Shown: in pieces, positions 33,903-42,038 of the stretch
How the letters are laid out: each line of letters begins with the position of its first letter
How positions within the stretch are numbered: the stretch's first letter is position 1
NCBI GenBank assembly: GCA_019245415.1
Contig: JAFARO010000004.1
Coordinates: 744,001-808,000 of the forward strand
Length of the DNA: 64,000 nucleotides
Reading direction: 5' to 3'
DNA from: Alphaproteobacteria bacterium
GTDB lineage: Bacteria > Pseudomonadota > Alphaproteobacteria > Micropepsales > Micropepsaceae
Notes under the pieces: model-generated
What the model saw: only the letters and a program-made list of their open reading frames with translations
Databases searched by the model: none
What the model was told of the DNA's origin: nothing
Position numbers and translations under genes: made by a program

Positions 33903-34866
33903 GAGCCATGCCGCGCCGGTCCGCCCGATCAGCATCGACGATATCAACGCCGCGCGCGCGCGCATCGCGCCGACGGTGCTGCGCACGCCGCTGGTGAAGC
34001 TCGAGCTGGGGCAGGGGGCGCCGGATGTCCGTCTCAAGCTCGAGAACCTGCAGCCGATCAACGCCTACAAGCTGCGCGGCGCGGCGAACGCGGTTGCGAT
34101 GCTATCCGACGAAGCGCGCCGGCGCGGTGTGTGGACGATCAGCGCCGGGAATGCCGGACAGGGCGTGGCCTATGCTGCGCGCCGGGCCGGCGTTCCGTGC
34201 ACCGTCGTCGTGATCGGTTCCGCGCCGGAAGCGAAGAAAGCGCGCATGAAGGCGCTGGGCGCCACGTTGCTCGAAGCCTCTTACGACCGCGCTTGGCAGG
34301 CGCTGGAGGAACGCGCCTTTCCCGGCGTCGAAGGAACGTTCGTCCATCCCTTCGACGATCACGATTTCATAGCCGGCCACGGCTCGATCGGGCTGGAGAT
34401 TCTTGAGGACGAGCCGGCGACGCGCGCGGTGATCTGCGCCATCGGCGGCGGCGGGCTGATCGCGGGCGTCGGCAGCGCCATCAAGGCGCTGCGTCCCGAG
34501 ATCAAGGTGTTCGGTGTCGAGCCCGAGACCGCGGCGCCGGCCGCGCTGTCGAAGAAGATGGGTTCGCCGCAGCGCTTCGCGCCGTGGCAGGCCTCGTTCG
34601 TCGACGGCGCCGGCGGCCAGAGCATGTTCCCGCGCATGTGGGAGCGGCTCAAGCCCGTCGTCGACGATTATTTCGTGGTGAGCCTCGACGAGACCCGCGC
34701 CGCGATGCGCCTCCTCGCCGAGAAGGCGCGCGTCATCGCCGAAGGCGCGGGCGCTTTATCGGTGGCGGCTGCGGTCAAAGGTATGGCTGGCGAGGGCCCG
34801 GTGGTCGCGGTCGTCTCGGGCGGCAATATCGACCTGAAGAAGTTCTGCGAGCTGGTGACGAAATGA
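33901..34866 (+). CDS. serine/threonine dehydratase (PLP beta-family)
   Basis: A 321-residue fold-type II PLP enzyme that deaminates L-threonine or L-serine to the 2-oxo acid. The PLP Lys is at about 57 in NAYKLRGAANA. The phosphate-binding glycine loop GGGGLIAGVGSAI is at about 180-193, and SAGNAGQGVAYAARRAG is the substrate-binding Asn/Ser loop. The conserved SGGNIDLKKF near the C-terminus is normal. There is no ACT domain, so it is the short, catabolic-type form that escapes isoleucine control. ATG 33901; its start overlaps a doubtful divergent fragment. Confidence 0.87.
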   Translation: MSHAAPVRPISIDDINAARARIAPTVLRTPLVKLELGQGAPDVRLKLENLQPINAYKLRGAANAVAMLSDEARRRGVWTISAGNAGQGVAYAARRAGVPCTVVVIGSAPEAKKARMKALGATLLEASYDRAWQALEERAFPGVEGTFVHPFDDHDFIAGHGSIGLEILEDEPATRAVICAIGGGGLIAGVGSAIKALRPEIKVFGVEPETAAPAALSKKMGSPQRFAPWQASFVDGAGGQSMFPRMWERLKPVVDDYFVVSLDETRAAMRLLAEKARVIAEGAGALSVAAAVKGMAGEGPVVAVVSGGNIDLKKFCELVTK

Positions 34867-34987
34867 ATCGCTTCTCTGGCTTCCGGGAAATGCCACACTC
34901 CTAACGCTACAACCATACTTCGATTCGCGGTATCGCTATGGCCAACGGACCTGCAAGCATCGATTGGATCGACGATGGGGCGAATGG

Positions 34988-35887
34988 ATGGAGACAATTG
35001 GTCAGCTTATCCAGACTTGGCTTGGTCAGGCTGGAGTGGTCGCGGGAATTGCGGGAACATTCACGTTAGTAGGATCGTGGTTGGATCGTTACATGACCGA
35101 ATCCGCGCATGCGGATTTTGTCAGATATCTAACCGCAGAGGAGCCCTCACGACATCGATACTATGTTCCCGCGGGTACGCTAGTTCTATTTAACAAAGCT
35201 TTCAGCCCTAGGCATTTCTCAGGAAAATGTGCAATTCGGTCGGTAGCTTTCTCGGTTGTCGCTCTCGCATTCCTTCTTCTGCTTGCCGCACTGCATTCTT
35301 CAGACCTCCGTGGGTTGCTCGGCGCAATGGTGACCGGTAGCGGAGAGGCTGCCAACGCTTTGAGAACGGCCGTATTTGTCTGGCTCGCTTCAGCCATTGC
35401 AATGGATTACCTGAATTTATGGAAGACAAGAAAAATTTTGATGCTGACCAATGACAAGAAGATTTCTATTGCGGCACTCGTGGCGATATGCGTGCTGGAC
35501 AGCATATTATACTATTGCATATTCTGTCTTGTATATTCCATCATGGAACACTTAGCGACGATCATTTTTCCTTTTCGATCGTGTTACGCCGCCGATCAAA
35601 CATTTATAGAAAATTTTTCCGGTATCTATCGAAGTCTGTTTGTACATGAGAGTTCGGTAACCTGGCCATTGATTCTGACTGGATATTTGCCAACTCTGTG
35701 GCTGATTATGATGACGATGGGAATAGGTGTAGTGAAAGCACTAAGCGGCATTCGCAATGTCTTGTTCTTTTTGAAGTCATTTCTCAGGGTGGATGCCGCG
35801 CCCGCACGAATTGTTGGCTTAGCGGGTGGCCTACTTTGCTCCATGGGATATGCGGTTGCACAGGGACTCTTTGAGTGGATGCATTGA
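34988..35887 (+). CDS. polytopic membrane protein of unknown function, lower GC than its surroundings
   Basis: A 299-residue protein with about six hydrophobic segments: near the N-terminus, then AFSVVALAFLLLLAALHSSD, TAVFVWLASAIAMDYLNLW, IAALVAICVLDSILYYCIF, WPLILTGYLPTLWLIMMTM and IVGLAGGLLCSMGYAVAQGL. No family was recognised. ATG 34988 is preferred to the TTG at 34964. Codons end in A/T far more often than in neighbouring genes, a sign of recent transfer. It stands between a dehydratase and a convergent SDR gene with no obvious partners. Small soluble loops argue against an enzyme. Confidence 0.55.
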   Translation: METIGQLIQTWLGQAGVVAGIAGTFTLVGSWLDRYMTESAHADFVRYLTAEEPSRHRYYVPAGTLVLFNKAFSPRHFSGKCAIRSVAFSVVALAFLLLLAALHSSDLRGLLGAMVTGSGEAANALRTAVFVWLASAIAMDYLNLWKTRKILMLTNDKKISIAALVAICVLDSILYYCIFCLVYSIMEHLATIIFPFRSCYAADQTFIENFSGIYRSLFVHESSVTWPLILTGYLPTLWLIMMTMGIGVVKALSGIRNVLFFLKSFLRVDAAPARIVGLAGGLLCSMGYAVAQGLFEWMH

Positions 35888-35903
35888 GTGCGGCGGCGTG
35901 CTC

Positions 35904-36647
35904 TTACGCATTCCTCGCCATTAACCCGCCGTCGACCGGAATCGTCGCGCCGGTGATGTAGGAAGCAGCCGGCAGGCACAGACTCAAGGTGACATGCGCC
36001 ACTTCGTGCGGCTCGCCATAGCGGCCGAGCGCGGTGCGGCGCTTGGCGAAGATCTGCTTGTGCTCGTCGGGGATCGACGCCGTCATGCCGGTCAGGATCG
36101 GGCCCGGACAGATGCAGTTGACCGTGATGCCTTCGCGCCCCAGCTCCACCGCAAGAGCGCGCGTCAATCCCGTGACGCCGGCCTTCGCCGCGGCATAGGC
36201 GCTGTCGCGCGCCGTCGCGCCCAGCGCTTCGGTGGAGGCGATGTTGACGATGCGTGGGAAGCGCGCCTTGCGCAGATAGGGAAGCGCCGCGCGGATCACC
36301 CGCTGCTGCGCCGTCAGAAGCACGGTCAGGCTGTTCGCCCACACCTCGTCATAGTTCTCCGCATCGATCGCAGCGAATCCGGGAATGCCGGCATTGTTGA
36401 TCACGATGTCCAGACCTTGAAAGGCCCTGGCGATGTCGAACGTCACGCGCACGACCTCCGCGGGGTCGCGCACATCCATCTTCCAGGCGCGGGTGCCGAT
36501 GCCTTCGGGAGCCACAAGATCGGTTGCGGCGACCCGTGCGCCTTCCGCTGCGAAAACTTCCGCGGTCGCCCTGCCCATGCCGCTGGCGGCGCCGGTGACG
36601 AGGACGACCGCGCCTTTCATCGAGCGCAAAGCGGCGTGATCTGGCAT
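35904..36647 (-). CDS. SDR-family oxidoreductase
   Basis: A 247-residue classical short-chain dehydrogenase. The coenzyme site is VTGAASGMGRA (17-27) and the adenine-side DVRDP follows; catalysis uses Ser in NIASTEA, Tyr and Lys in SAYAAAKAG, with NNAG present. The C-terminus SYITGATIPVDGGLMARN is standard. The start is uncertain: ATGs at 36647, 36650 and 36620 are all possible; the window ORF could even extend to 36770. It is head-to-head with the P450 gene with almost no gap, so the two promoters must overlap coding sequence. An alcohol or ketone intermediate of the P450 pathway is the likely substrate. Confidence 0.85.
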   Translation of the reverse strand: MPDHAALRSMKGAVVLVTGAASGMGRATAEVFAAEGARVAATDLVAPEGIGTRAWKMDVRDPAEVVRVTFDIARAFQGLDIVINNAGIPGFAAIDAENYDEVWANSLTVLLTAQQRVIRAALPYLRKARFPRIVNIASTEALGATARDSAYAAAKAGVTGLTRALAVELGREGITVNCICPGPILTGMTASIPDEHKQIFAKRRTALGRYGEPHEVAHVTLSLCLPAASYITGATIPVDGGLMARNA

Positions 36648-36648
36648 C

Positions 36649-37848
36649 ATGGTCTCCATGAAGATCGATCTGTTGTCGCCCAAGAGCTTCGCAAGCGGGC
36701 ACCCGTTCGCGCAATACCACTGGCTGCGCGAGAACGCCCCGGTGTTCCGGCACGAGGAACCGGGCGGCAAAGGTTTCTGGGCGGTGACTCGCTTTTCCGA
36801 CGTCTGGGCCGTCGATCGCGATTTCCAGAGCTATTCGTCGGAACCCACCATCATGATCTCCGATCCGGCGGCGGAGGCGGCGCTGGGCTTCGGCGGCTAC
36901 AAGATGATGCTGATGATGGACCCGCCGCAGCACACGGCCTATCGCCGGCTGATCCGAAACGAGTTCACCCAGCCGGTCTCGGCGGGACGCACGCCGCGCA
37001 TGAACGCGCTGGCGAAGCAGATCGTCGATTGCGTGATCGACAAGGGCGAATGCGATTTCGTCGCCGAGGTCGCGGGCGAGATGCCGTCCTATGTCATCGC
37101 CGAGCTGCTGGGCATTCCGCTGGACGACGGGCGCGAGCTCTACACGCTGACCGAGGCGATCCACACCGCGCCCGAGGTGCAGGAGGCCAACGCCGGCGGC
37201 ATGGCGGTGCTGAAAATGTTCGAATACGGCCGCAAGGTGATCGAGGAAAAGCGCGCCCGGCCGAAGGACGATCTCGCCACCAAGCTGCTCATGGCCGAAG
37301 TCGACGGCAAGAAGCTCGACGACATCGAATTCCTGCTGTTCTTCCTCCTTCTGGTCGATGCCGGCGGCGACACCACGCGCAATCTGCTGTCGTCGGGCTT
37401 GATCGCGCTGCTCGAGAACCCGGACCAACTGGCCTGGCTCCAGGCGGACCTCTCCGCGCGGCTGCCTTCGGCGCGCGAGGAATTGCTGCGCTACACGACG
37501 CCGGTGATCTACATGCGCCGCACCGCCAAGCACGACGCCGTGCTCGGCGGCCAGAAGATTCGCGAAGGCGACAAAGTGGTGATGTATTTCGGCTCCGCCA
37601 ACCGCGATCCGGAAAAATTCGAGCGACCCGACACGCTCGATCTATCGCGCGCGCCGAACGAGCACATCGCCTTCGGCACCGGCCCCCATGGCTGCCTCGG
37701 CCAGCACATCGCGCGCATCGAGATCGACGCGATCCTGACCGAAGTGCTGACCCGCATGCGCGACATCGAGATCGTCGGCCGGCCGGAATGGCTGCCGTCC
37801 AACTTCATCTCCGGACCGAAGCGATTGCCGGTGCGGTTCAAAGTGTAA
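36649..37848 (+). CDS. cytochrome P450 (bacterial soluble type)
   Basis: A 399-residue P450. Oxygen-activating I-helix motif DAGGDTTRN is at about 237-245, ExxR (E278-R281) in REELLRY, and heme ligand Cys349 in FGTGPHGCLGQHIARIE. There is no membrane anchor, as in class I bacterial P450s that need ferredoxin partners; none is nearby. The AGGDT variant replaces the usual AGxET/DT pattern acceptably. ATG 36658 (MKIDLLSPKSF) is an equally good start. It is next to SDR and acyl-CoA dehydrogenase genes, which suggests hydroxylation then oxidation of a lipid, terpene or steroid-like compound. Confidence 0.9.
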   Translation: MVSMKIDLLSPKSFASGHPFAQYHWLRENAPVFRHEEPGGKGFWAVTRFSDVWAVDRDFQSYSSEPTIMISDPAAEAALGFGGYKMMLMMDPPQHTAYRRLIRNEFTQPVSAGRTPRMNALAKQIVDCVIDKGECDFVAEVAGEMPSYVIAELLGIPLDDGRELYTLTEAIHTAPEVQEANAGGMAVLKMFEYGRKVIEEKRARPKDDLATKLLMAEVDGKKLDDIEFLLFFLLLVDAGGDTTRNLLSSGLIALLENPDQLAWLQADLSARLPSAREELLRYTTPVIYMRRTAKHDAVLGGQKIREGDKVVMYFGSANRDPEKFERPDTLDLSRAPNEHIAFGTGPHGCLGQHIARIEIDAILTEVLTRMRDIEIVGRPEWLPSNFISGPKRLPVRFKV

Positions 37849-37849
37849 C

Positions 37850-37986
37850 TGTCATTCCCGGCGAGGATCGCTCGCAAAGCGAGAGATCCGAGGGAAGGGA
37901 ACCCAGGTGGATAGACCGGTCTCATTCTCTCCGCCTGGGTCCCCTTCACCCTCGCGCCGCGTTGCGGCGCTCGGCCGGGGATGACA
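37850..37986. repeat. dispersed palindromic intergenic repeat, copy A
   Basis: A 137-bp element starting one base after the P450 stop. Ends are TGTCATTCCCGG and CCGGGGATGACA. The inner arms GGGAACCCAGGTGGA and CCGCCTGGGTCCCC pair, so the whole folds into a long imperfect hairpin. A second copy with the same ends and arms lies at 41896-42028. This is a typical alphaproteobacterial intergenic repeat of unknown mobility. Confidence 0.75.
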
Positions 37987-38043
37987 GTGGGGCGCGTTGT
38001 TGGCACTCTTCCCGCATCGACATTGGAGACAAGAGGCAAGACC

Positions 38044-39279
38044 ATGGCCATCGACTTCGAGATTCCGCAAGAGGCGAAGAACATCCGCGAGAAGGTGCGC
38101 CGCTGGGTGCAGGAGGAATGCATTCCGGCGGAGGACCGGCTCAAGGCCGGCGAGCCCTACAAGCAGGTGCTGGGCGATTTGCGCAAGAAGGCCCGCGCGC
38201 AAGGGCTGTGGTGTCCCTTCATCCCCAAGGAACATGGCGGCATGGGGCTCGGGCCGCTCGCCAATGCGCTGGTGCAGATGGAGCTCGGCCAGAGCCATCT
38301 GGGCGCGCTGTCGATGAACAGCCAAGGGCCAGACGACGCCACCATGCTCACGCTGCTCGCGCACGGCACCGAGCACCAGAAGGAGAAGTTCCTCAAGCCC
38401 CTGCTCAACGGCGAAAAGCGCATCTGCTATTCGATGACCGAGAAGGCCGCCGGCGCCGACGCCACCGGCATGCAGACCCGCGCCGAGAAGAAGGGCAACA
38501 GCGCCTATGTCCTGAACGGCGAGAAGTGGTTCTCTTCCGCCGCCACTGCCGCCGACATCGCGCTCGTCATGGCCAAGACCAATCCCGACGCCCCGCGCCA
38601 TCAGCAATTCTCGACCTTCATCGTCGAACTGCCCAATCCCGGCTACCGCATCAAGCGCAACATCAAGACCATGGCGGTGGAGAGCGAGCTCTCCCACATC
38701 ATGGGCGGGGGCCATGCCGAGATCGAGATCGCGGATCTCGAAGTGCCGGCCGAGAATCTTTTGGGCGGCGAGGGCAACGGCTTCAACATGGGCCAGCATC
38801 GGCTCGCATACGGCCGCCTGCGCCACGGCATGCACAACGTCGCGATGGCCCAGCGCGCGCTCGACATGGCGACCAAGCATGTCACCGCGCGCACGACCTT
38901 CGGCAAGAAATTGTCGGAGCGCCAGGGCGTGCAATGGATGCTCGCCGATTGCGCCAGCGAGCTCTACATGGCGCGGCTGATGCTGCTGCACATCGCCTAC
39001 AAGGCGGAGAAGGGCATGGACCTGCGCCAGGAGAACTCGATCGCCAAGGTCTTCCTCGCCCACATGGTGCACAAGGTCGTCGATACCGCGATCCAACTGC
39101 ACGGCGCGCTCGGCTACAGCCAGGATACGCCTCTCGCCTCCTGGTACACCCACATCCGCTCGCAGCGCCTGGTCGACGGCCCGGACGAGGTCCATCGCTG
39201 GACGGTGGGCCGCAACGTCATCAAGGCCTACGAGAAGTTCGGCACCACCGCCAGCGCCACGGGGGGGGATCTGCTTTGA
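38044..39279 (+). CDS. acyl-CoA dehydrogenase
   Basis: A 411-residue flavoenzyme oxidising acyl-CoA thioesters to enoyl-CoA. The FAD/substrate motif CYSMTEKAAGADATGMQT is in the middle domain, with LNGEKWFSSAATAADI after it. The C-terminal domain has RTTFGKKLSERQGVQWMLAD and VDTAIQLHGALGYSQDTPL, with RLVDGPDEVHRWTVGRNVIK at the end. This C-terminus is like ACAD10/11 and related FadE enzymes. ATG 38044 is preceded by AAGAGGCAAGACC, and the ORF upstream to 37981 is repeat sequence. Lies between P450 and a repeat; an electron-transfer flavoprotein gene is not in view. Confidence 0.88.
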   Translation: MAIDFEIPQEAKNIREKVRRWVQEECIPAEDRLKAGEPYKQVLGDLRKKARAQGLWCPFIPKEHGGMGLGPLANALVQMELGQSHLGALSMNSQGPDDATMLTLLAHGTEHQKEKFLKPLLNGEKRICYSMTEKAAGADATGMQTRAEKKGNSAYVLNGEKWFSSAATAADIALVMAKTNPDAPRHQQFSTFIVELPNPGYRIKRNIKTMAVESELSHIMGGGHAEIEIADLEVPAENLLGGEGNGFNMGQHRLAYGRLRHGMHNVAMAQRALDMATKHVTARTTFGKKLSERQGVQWMLADCASELYMARLMLLHIAYKAEKGMDLRQENSIAKVFLAHMVHKVVDTAIQLHGALGYSQDTPLASWYTHIRSQRLVDGPDEVHRWTVGRNVIKAYEKFGTTASATGGDLL

Positions 39280-39303
39280 AGCTCACGCGCGGCGGCATGG
39301 CTT

Positions 39304-39437
39304 GATCCTCCCCCGTTTACGGGGGAGGTGGCGACCCCGCACTTGTTGCGGGGGAGCCGGAGGGGGCCTCGCGCTACCCCCTCCGCTTCGCTCGCGGAGC
39401 GCTCGCTCAGCACCTCCCCCGTAAACGGGGGAGGATC
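39304..39437. repeat. palindromic repeat with two perfect 22-base hairpin arms
   Basis: Each arm is itself a perfect hairpin: CCTCCCCCG-TTTA-CGGGGGAGG at the left and CCTCCCCCG-TAAA-CGGGGGAGG at the right. Outer arms GATCCTCCCCCG and CGGGGGAGGATC make the whole 134-bp unit an inverted repeat. Between them lies CCGCACTTGTTGCGGGG and GGAGGGGGCC...CCCCCTCC, giving further stems. It follows the acyl-CoA dehydrogenase gene and is not related to the TGTCATYCCCGG repeats. Confidence 0.65.
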
Positions 39438-39835
39438 AGTCGGAAAAAATAATTTCCGCCGTTATATGCGATGCACAAATTTTCAGGCGTCATTTTTGTT
39501 CGCGTATATCCATCAAGTACTTAAGCGGTTTTTTCGCGGCCAAAATTTATTTCGCACCCCCCCCTTGAACCGTCACGGACGAGAACCCATTTCTCTTAAA
39601 TCCCCACAATTGCGAGCCGAAGCACGAGGCGCGCCAAGCGCGTCGCGAGTGCAACGTCGCTTGCCCCTTATCAGGTAAGGAAAACCAGAGGAGTCCCCTC
39701 GATGCCGCAGCACAACGAAGCAGGCTCATTGCCGAGTATTGTCAACGGCTTAACGCAGGACGCGGGAGTTGAACCTCGATTTCGCCCATTTCCGCCAAAA
39801 GCTTGCCTCTTGGGAAGGAAAAAGCCACCGCGCCC
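39438..39835. other. lower-GC intergenic stretch with a possible 56-codon ORF
   Basis: About 400 bp between the palindrome and the M13 peptidase. It is unusually AT-rich (AATTTTCAGGCGTCATTTTT, AAAATTTATTTCGC). One plus-strand frame, 39702-39872, has a good ribosome site (AGAGGAG, then ATG after nine bases) and encodes MPQHNEAGSLPSIVNGL and further, but runs antisense into the peptidase 3' end. I see no similarity to known peptides and do not call it a gene. No RNA gene was recognised. Confidence 0.3.
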
Positions 39836-41866
39836 CTACCAGATCCGCACCCGTTTCTCCGGCGCGACATAGAGCTTGTCGCCGGGCTTGATGGCGAAGG
39901 CCGCGTACCAGGCGTCGAGATTGCGCACCACGCCGTTGACGCGGAACTGGCGGGGTGAGTGCGGATCGCTGACCACCTGCTTCTTGACGTAGTCGTCGGT
40001 GACCTTGCCGCGCCAGGCCTGCGCCCAGCCCAGGAAGACGCGCTGGTCGCCGGTAAGGCTGTCGATCACCGGCGCCGGCTTGCCGCCGAGCGAGGCGTGA
40101 TAGGCATCGAGCGCGAGCGTCAGCCCGCCGAGATCGGCGATGTTCTCGCCCATGGTCAGGTCGCCATTGACGTGGACGCCGGGGAGGGGCTGGAACGCGG
40201 AGTATTGCGCGCCCAGCGCCTTGGCGCGCGCCTCGAACTTGTCGGCATCCTCCTTCGTCCACCAGTCGCGCAGCGCGCCGTCGGCGTCGATCTTGCGCCC
40301 CTGGTCGTCGAAACCGTGCGTCAGTTCGTGCCCGATGACGCCGCCGATGGCGCCGTAATTGATCGCGGGATCGGCTTCGGCATCGAACATCGGCGCCTGC
40401 AGGATGCCGGCGGGAAAGGCGATATCGCGCAGCGTGCCGTTATAGGCGTCGTTGGTCTGCGGCGTCATCGCCCAGTCGCTCCTGTCGACCGGACCGAAGA
40501 GCCTGCCGGAATAGAACGCCCAGTCCGCGGCCCCTGCGCGGCGCACATTGCCGACGAGATCGTCGCCGATGATGAGCGCGGAATAATCGCGCGGATGATC
40601 GGGATAGCCGACCTTGATCGTATAGGTGTCGAGCTTCTTCAGCGCCTGCTGGCGCGTCGGCTCGCTCATCCAGTCCAGATGCTCGAGGCGGACGCGATAG
40701 GCGGCCTTGAGGTTGCCGACCAGCGCTTCGATCTTGGCCTTGGCGGCGGGAGGAAAATACTTCGCGGCATAGAGCTGGCCCACGCCCCAGCCCATGGTGC
40801 CGAACGAGCCGAAGCGGTCGCCGACCAGGAAGTCGCTGCCCGAGACCGCGAGCACCGCGCGTTTCCAGCGCAGCTTCTGCTCCTTCTGGCCGGACAGCGT
40901 CTTGTCGTGCATCTCGAAATAGGCGTCGGTGAAGGGCTTGGAGAGATAGGGCGCGGCGTTGTCGGCGATGTGGAAGGCCTGCCAGGCCTGCAGTGTCGCA
41001 ACCGGCGTCGCGGCGAAGATCGCGGCGAGCTTGGGGAATGCAGTCTTCTCGGCGACGATCACGCGGCCGACCTTGGACAGATCGGCGTCCGCCAGGAAGC
41101 CTTTCCAATTGAAGCCGGGCGCGAGCTTTTCAAGCTCCGCGATGGTCGTCGGATTGTAGACCTTCACCGGATCGCGCTGATCGGCCTTGGCCCAGCTGGC
41201 ATCGGCGACCTTGGTCTCGAAATCGACGACCGCCTTGGCGTCGCCTTGCCAGCCCGCGAGCTTCAGCAATTGCGCGACATAGTCCTGGTACTTCGCTTTC
41301 TGGGCCGCGAATTGCGGCTTCAGGTAGTAGTCGCGGTCGGGAAGGCCGAGACCACCCTGGCCGATGTAGACGGCGTAGTGCTTGGGATCCTTGAGGTCCG
41401 CGTCGATGCCGAAATTGAACAGCGTGCCCTCGAAATCGGCGGCACTGCGTCCCATCAGGGCGGCGAGCGCATCGCGGCTCTTGGCGTTGCGCACATCGGC
41501 GAACAGCGGATCGAGCGGCTTGGCGCCCGCGGCGTCGACGCGCGCCTCGTCCATGAAGGAGCGGTAGAAGCGGCCGACCTTGCCTTCGAGGTCGTTGGGC
41601 GCCTTGTCCTTCGCGGCTTCGAGGAGGTCGTGGATGCGCGCTTCGGCGCGGTCGGTCATCTGCAGCCGGAACGACACGCCGGGCTTGTCGCCGGGGATCT
41701 GCGTGCGGTCGAGCCAGGCGCCGTTGGCAAAGCGGAAGAAGTCGTCGCCGGGCCGGGTCGCGGCGTCCATGCCGGCGGAGTCGAACCCCCATCGGCCGTA
41801 TTGCGGCGCGGCGATGGCGGCGGTCGCGGCAAGCAACGCTGCGGCGACGATGTGAAGGCGGTTCAT
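39836..41866 (-). CDS. M13-family zinc metallopeptidase (neprilysin/PepO-like), copy 1
   Basis: A 676-residue exported endopeptidase. Signal peptide MNRLHIVAAALLAATAAIAA; the start ATG 41866 follows GGGGGAAGCAC. The M13 zinc site is GGVIGHELTHGFDDQG (HELTH at about 510-514). The third ligand Glu and Asp lie in GENIADLGGLTLALDAY at about 571-587. The N-terminal phrase PGDDFFRFANGAW and the C-terminal RVRIW with NLDAWYAAFAIKPGDKLYV are diagnostic. M13 enzymes cleave small peptides in the periplasm or outside. It follows the RND operon on the same strand, separated by a 133-bp repeat; a paralogue lies at 46449. Confidence 0.92.
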   Translation of the reverse strand: MNRLHIVAAALLAATAAIAAPQYGRWGFDSAGMDAATRPGDDFFRFANGAWLDRTQIPGDKPGVSFRLQMTDRAEARIHDLLEAAKDKAPNDLEGKVGRFYRSFMDEARVDAAGAKPLDPLFADVRNAKSRDALAALMGRSAADFEGTLFNFGIDADLKDPKHYAVYIGQGGLGLPDRDYYLKPQFAAQKAKYQDYVAQLLKLAGWQGDAKAVVDFETKVADASWAKADQRDPVKVYNPTTIAELEKLAPGFNWKGFLADADLSKVGRVIVAEKTAFPKLAAIFAATPVATLQAWQAFHIADNAAPYLSKPFTDAYFEMHDKTLSGQKEQKLRWKRAVLAVSGSDFLVGDRFGSFGTMGWGVGQLYAAKYFPPAAKAKIEALVGNLKAAYRVRLEHLDWMSEPTRQQALKKLDTYTIKVGYPDHPRDYSALIIGDDLVGNVRRAGAADWAFYSGRLFGPVDRSDWAMTPQTNDAYNGTLRDIAFPAGILQAPMFDAEADPAINYGAIGGVIGHELTHGFDDQGRKIDADGALRDWWTKEDADKFEARAKALGAQYSAFQPLPGVHVNGDLTMGENIADLGGLTLALDAYHASLGGKPAPVIDSLTGDQRVFLGWAQAWRGKVTDDYVKKQVVSDPHSPRQFRVNGVVRNLDAWYAAFAIKPGDKLYVAPEKRVRIW

Positions 41867-41895
41867 GTGCTTCCCCCGATTCAATTTTGCCACAC

Positions 41896-42028
41896 TGTCA
41901 TCCCCGGCCGAACGCTGCGCAAGCAGCGTGAGGGGAAGGGGACCCAGGTGGAAAGAACAAGACCGGTCCAACCGCCTGGGTCCCCTTGACCTCGCAGCGC
42001 CTGTCGGCGCTGCTCGCCGGGGATGACA
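41896..42028. repeat. dispersed palindromic intergenic repeat, copy B
   Basis: A 133-bp element between the efflux adaptor and the M13 peptidase. Ends TGTCATCCCCGGC and GCCGGGGATGACA are near-perfect inverted repeats. Inner arms GGGGACCCAGGTGG and CCGCCTGGGTCCCC are shared with the element at 37850-37986; the loops differ. It may terminate or stabilise the RND transcript. Confidence 0.75.
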
Positions 42029-42038
42029 AGCGGTGCAA

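Noticed and set aside
39328..39678. 116-codon plus-strand frame starting inside the palindrome
   Set aside because: Low-complexity translation of repeat sequence, no ribosome site, no known similarity.
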